Assembly: GCF_023734095.1 (NCBI RefSeq)
Contig: NZ_AP024620.1
Coordinates: 740,501 to 804,500, forward strand
Source of the DNA: Moorella sp. Hama-1
Lineage (GTDB): Bacteria; Bacillota; DSM-521; Neomoorellales; Neomoorellaceae
Length of the DNA stretch: 64,000 nt
Direction: 5' to 3'
Below the pieces are notes generated by a model that searched no databases, was not told the origin of the DNA, and saw nothing but the letters and a program-made list of their open reading frames with translations. Below are positions 62,910 to 64,000 of this stretch, piece after piece. How positions within the stretch are numbered: position 1 is the first letter of the stretch; every line of letters begins with the position of its first letter. The position numbers and the translations under genes were made by a program.

Positions 62910-62969
62910 GAAACATTTGCTCTTATTCTTCTGGGACTGTGGTGTAATGATACAGGGAGGATTATTTTC

Positions 62970-63728
62970 ATGGCAACTAACTCAAAAATTGAATGGACAG
63001 AAGCAACCTGGAATCCAGTTACTGGATGTACTAAAATCTCAAACGGGTGCAAGCACTGTTATGCTTATACAATAGCAAGGCGGCTTCAGGCAATGGGTAA
63101 CCCCCGTTACAAAAATGGTTTTAATCTAACGCTACATGCCGACCTTATTGATTTACCTCTTAAGTGGAAGACACCTAAAAAAATCTTCGTTAATTCAATG
63201 TCCGATTTATTTCATGAAGAAGTTCCTTTTCAATTCATTGAACGGGTTTTCTATACAATGAGGAAAGCAAACTGGCATATCTTTCAGATCCTTACAAAGC
63301 GGTCCAGACGGCTTCGCGAAATGGCACCATTTTTACCATGGCCTGATAATGTATGGGCCGGAGTAACAGTAGAGGATCAATCTGCAATATACCGAATTAA
63401 TGATCTGAGATCAGTCCCCGCCAGCGTTCGTTTCATATCCTTTGAGCCACTATTAAGCCCTTTAGAAGGCCTTAACCTTGACGGTATACACTGGGCAATA
63501 GTAGGTGGTGAGTCAGGCCCTGGGGCACGTCCGATGGAAACGCAATGGGTTAGAGATATACATAATAAGTGTAGCACCCAAAATGTATCTTTTTTCTTTA
63601 AACAGTGGGGAGGAGTCCAAAAACACAAAAATGGGCGTGTTCTGGATAACCAAACATGGGATGAATATCCCGAGCATCAATACGCTTTTGCTGGGGCTCG
63701 TTACCATGGCCGGATATCTGGCCGGTGA
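62970..63728 (+). CDS. DUF5131 / phage Gp37-Gp68 family protein
   Basis: 252 residues. IEWTEATWNPVTGCTKISNG and CKHCYAYTIARRLQ hold the three conserved cysteines (C-x6-C-x2-C) of the family, followed by KIFVNSMSDLFHEEVPFQFI, QILTKRSRRL, VWAGVTVEDQ and IVGGESGPGARPMETQWVRD. These proteins resemble radical-SAM-type enzymes with an unusual cluster motif. The natural end NGRVLDNQTWDEYP is followed by ~18 residues that arise from fusion to a capD fragment. GGGAGG precedes the ATG. It is the TcmP partner; target unknown. Confidence 0.87.
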   Translation: MATNSKIEWTEATWNPVTGCTKISNGCKHCYAYTIARRLQAMGNPRYKNGFNLTLHADLIDLPLKWKTPKKIFVNSMSDLFHEEVPFQFIERVFYTMRKANWHIFQILTKRSRRLREMAPFLPWPDNVWAGVTVEDQSAIYRINDLRSVPASVRFISFEPLLSPLEGLNLDGIHWAIVGGESGPGARPMETQWVRDIHNKCSTQNVSFFFKQWGGVQKHKNGRVLDNQTWDEYPEHQYAFAGARYHGRISGR

Positions 63729-64000
63729 AGTGGTCCTGGTGACGGGCGCCGACGGTGGTATCCGGCCCTGGGAGAAGCTTTACGAAAAGATCCTCACGGT
63801 CGGGGAAGGGGTCAACGCTACTTCCCTTGAGCGCATTTATATCGCCCGGCCGGAGGAATTCGATGCCGCCGGGCTGAAGCGCTTCCTGTGGCTGGTCTCC
63901 CAGCCCGGCTGCGCGCCGATGTCCAAGGCGTGGAGGAAGCCCTGCGCCTGGTCTTGCCGGACTTCCGGGTAGAGAAGGGGCAGGAACTGGTCAGGTGGGG
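63706..64000 (+). pseudogene. capD fragment C (internal deletion and frameshift, runs off the window)
   Basis: It reads MAGYLAGEVVLVTGADGG, the capD region before the glycine loop, joined to IRPWEKLYEKILTVGEGVNA and [20 protein letters not shown]. More than 800 bp of the middle are missing. A one-base loss near 63.91 kb (GGCTGCGCGCC instead of GGCTGGCGCGCC) shifts the frame. It starts inside the 3' end of the DUF5131 gene. Confidence 0.88.

Noticed and set aside
1-64000. CRISPR arrays, tRNA and rRNA genes
   Set aside because: No regularly spaced repeats and no recognisable tRNA or rRNA sequence were seen on reading both strands.

Overview
This window looks like chromosome from a GC-rich, low-oxygen, probably thermophilic Firmicute. 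A Moorella-type acetogen is my best guess, but it rests on general style only: strong AGGAGG-type ribosome binding sites, many TTG/GTG starts, bipartite TTGACA/TATAAT promoters, and the gene repertoire. No rRNA, tRNA or CRISPR array was seen. Most of the sequence is GC-rich. A clear AT-rich block runs from about 35.6 to 47.1 kb, and AT-rich genes are scattered through the last 15 kb.

Layout. (1) 0-9 kb: small toxin-antitoxin modules (AbrB/PIN, a DUF2283 pair, MazF/RHH), a truncated integrase, a CoxE/MoxR pair, a gamma-glutamyltransferase, and fragments of lost genes (PucR N-terminus, BMP-lipoprotein C-terminus, ATPase C-terminus). (2) 9-10.2 kb: an exported nucleoside-phosphorylase-like protein carrying a stalk domain. 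(3) 10.7-26.1 kb: a large amino-sugar catabolic locus. It has a ROK repressor, an FMN/FAD oxidoreductase, a ribose-type ABC importer, three Gfo/Idh/MocA dehydrogenases, a ROK kinase, a SIS-fold deaminase/isomerase and NagA. Together these can import, redox-process, phosphorylate, deacetylate and deaminate an N-acetylated sugar. A 180-nt nested hairpin lies between the regulator and the structural genes. (4) 26.3-30.5 kb: a GH15 glucoamylase-type enzyme and two more toxin-antitoxin pairs.

(5) 30.6-49.5 kb: a surface-polysaccharide locus. A winged-helix regulator is followed by four enzymes matching the WbpA-B-D-E route to a UDP-2,3-diacetamido-uronic acid. Then comes an AT-rich cassette (flippase, polymerase, two glycosyltransferases, initiating sugar transferase, aldo/keto reductase, TPP-dependent E1 alpha/beta pair), a truncated DegT aminotransferase and a full CapD-type dehydratase. 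The polymerase is interrupted by a 1.94-kb IS1634-like element with recognisable terminal inverted repeats and an 8-bp target duplication. Base composition changes inside one aminotransferase gene and inside the remnant of another, which suggests the cassette was exchanged by recombination.

(6) 49.5-64 kb: a mosaic in which fragments of capD (three besides the intact gene) and galE (three) alternate with cargo. The cargo is a TPR-membrane/PP2C pair, a SecB-like pair with an in-frame amber codon, a DUF218 protein, a helicase-PLD protein resembling Mokosh type II defence, a WYL protein, a DUF4065 protein, and a TcmP/DUF5131 pair. I consider this recurrent insertion of defence-like cargo between sugar-nucleotide gene fragments the most interesting structure in the window.
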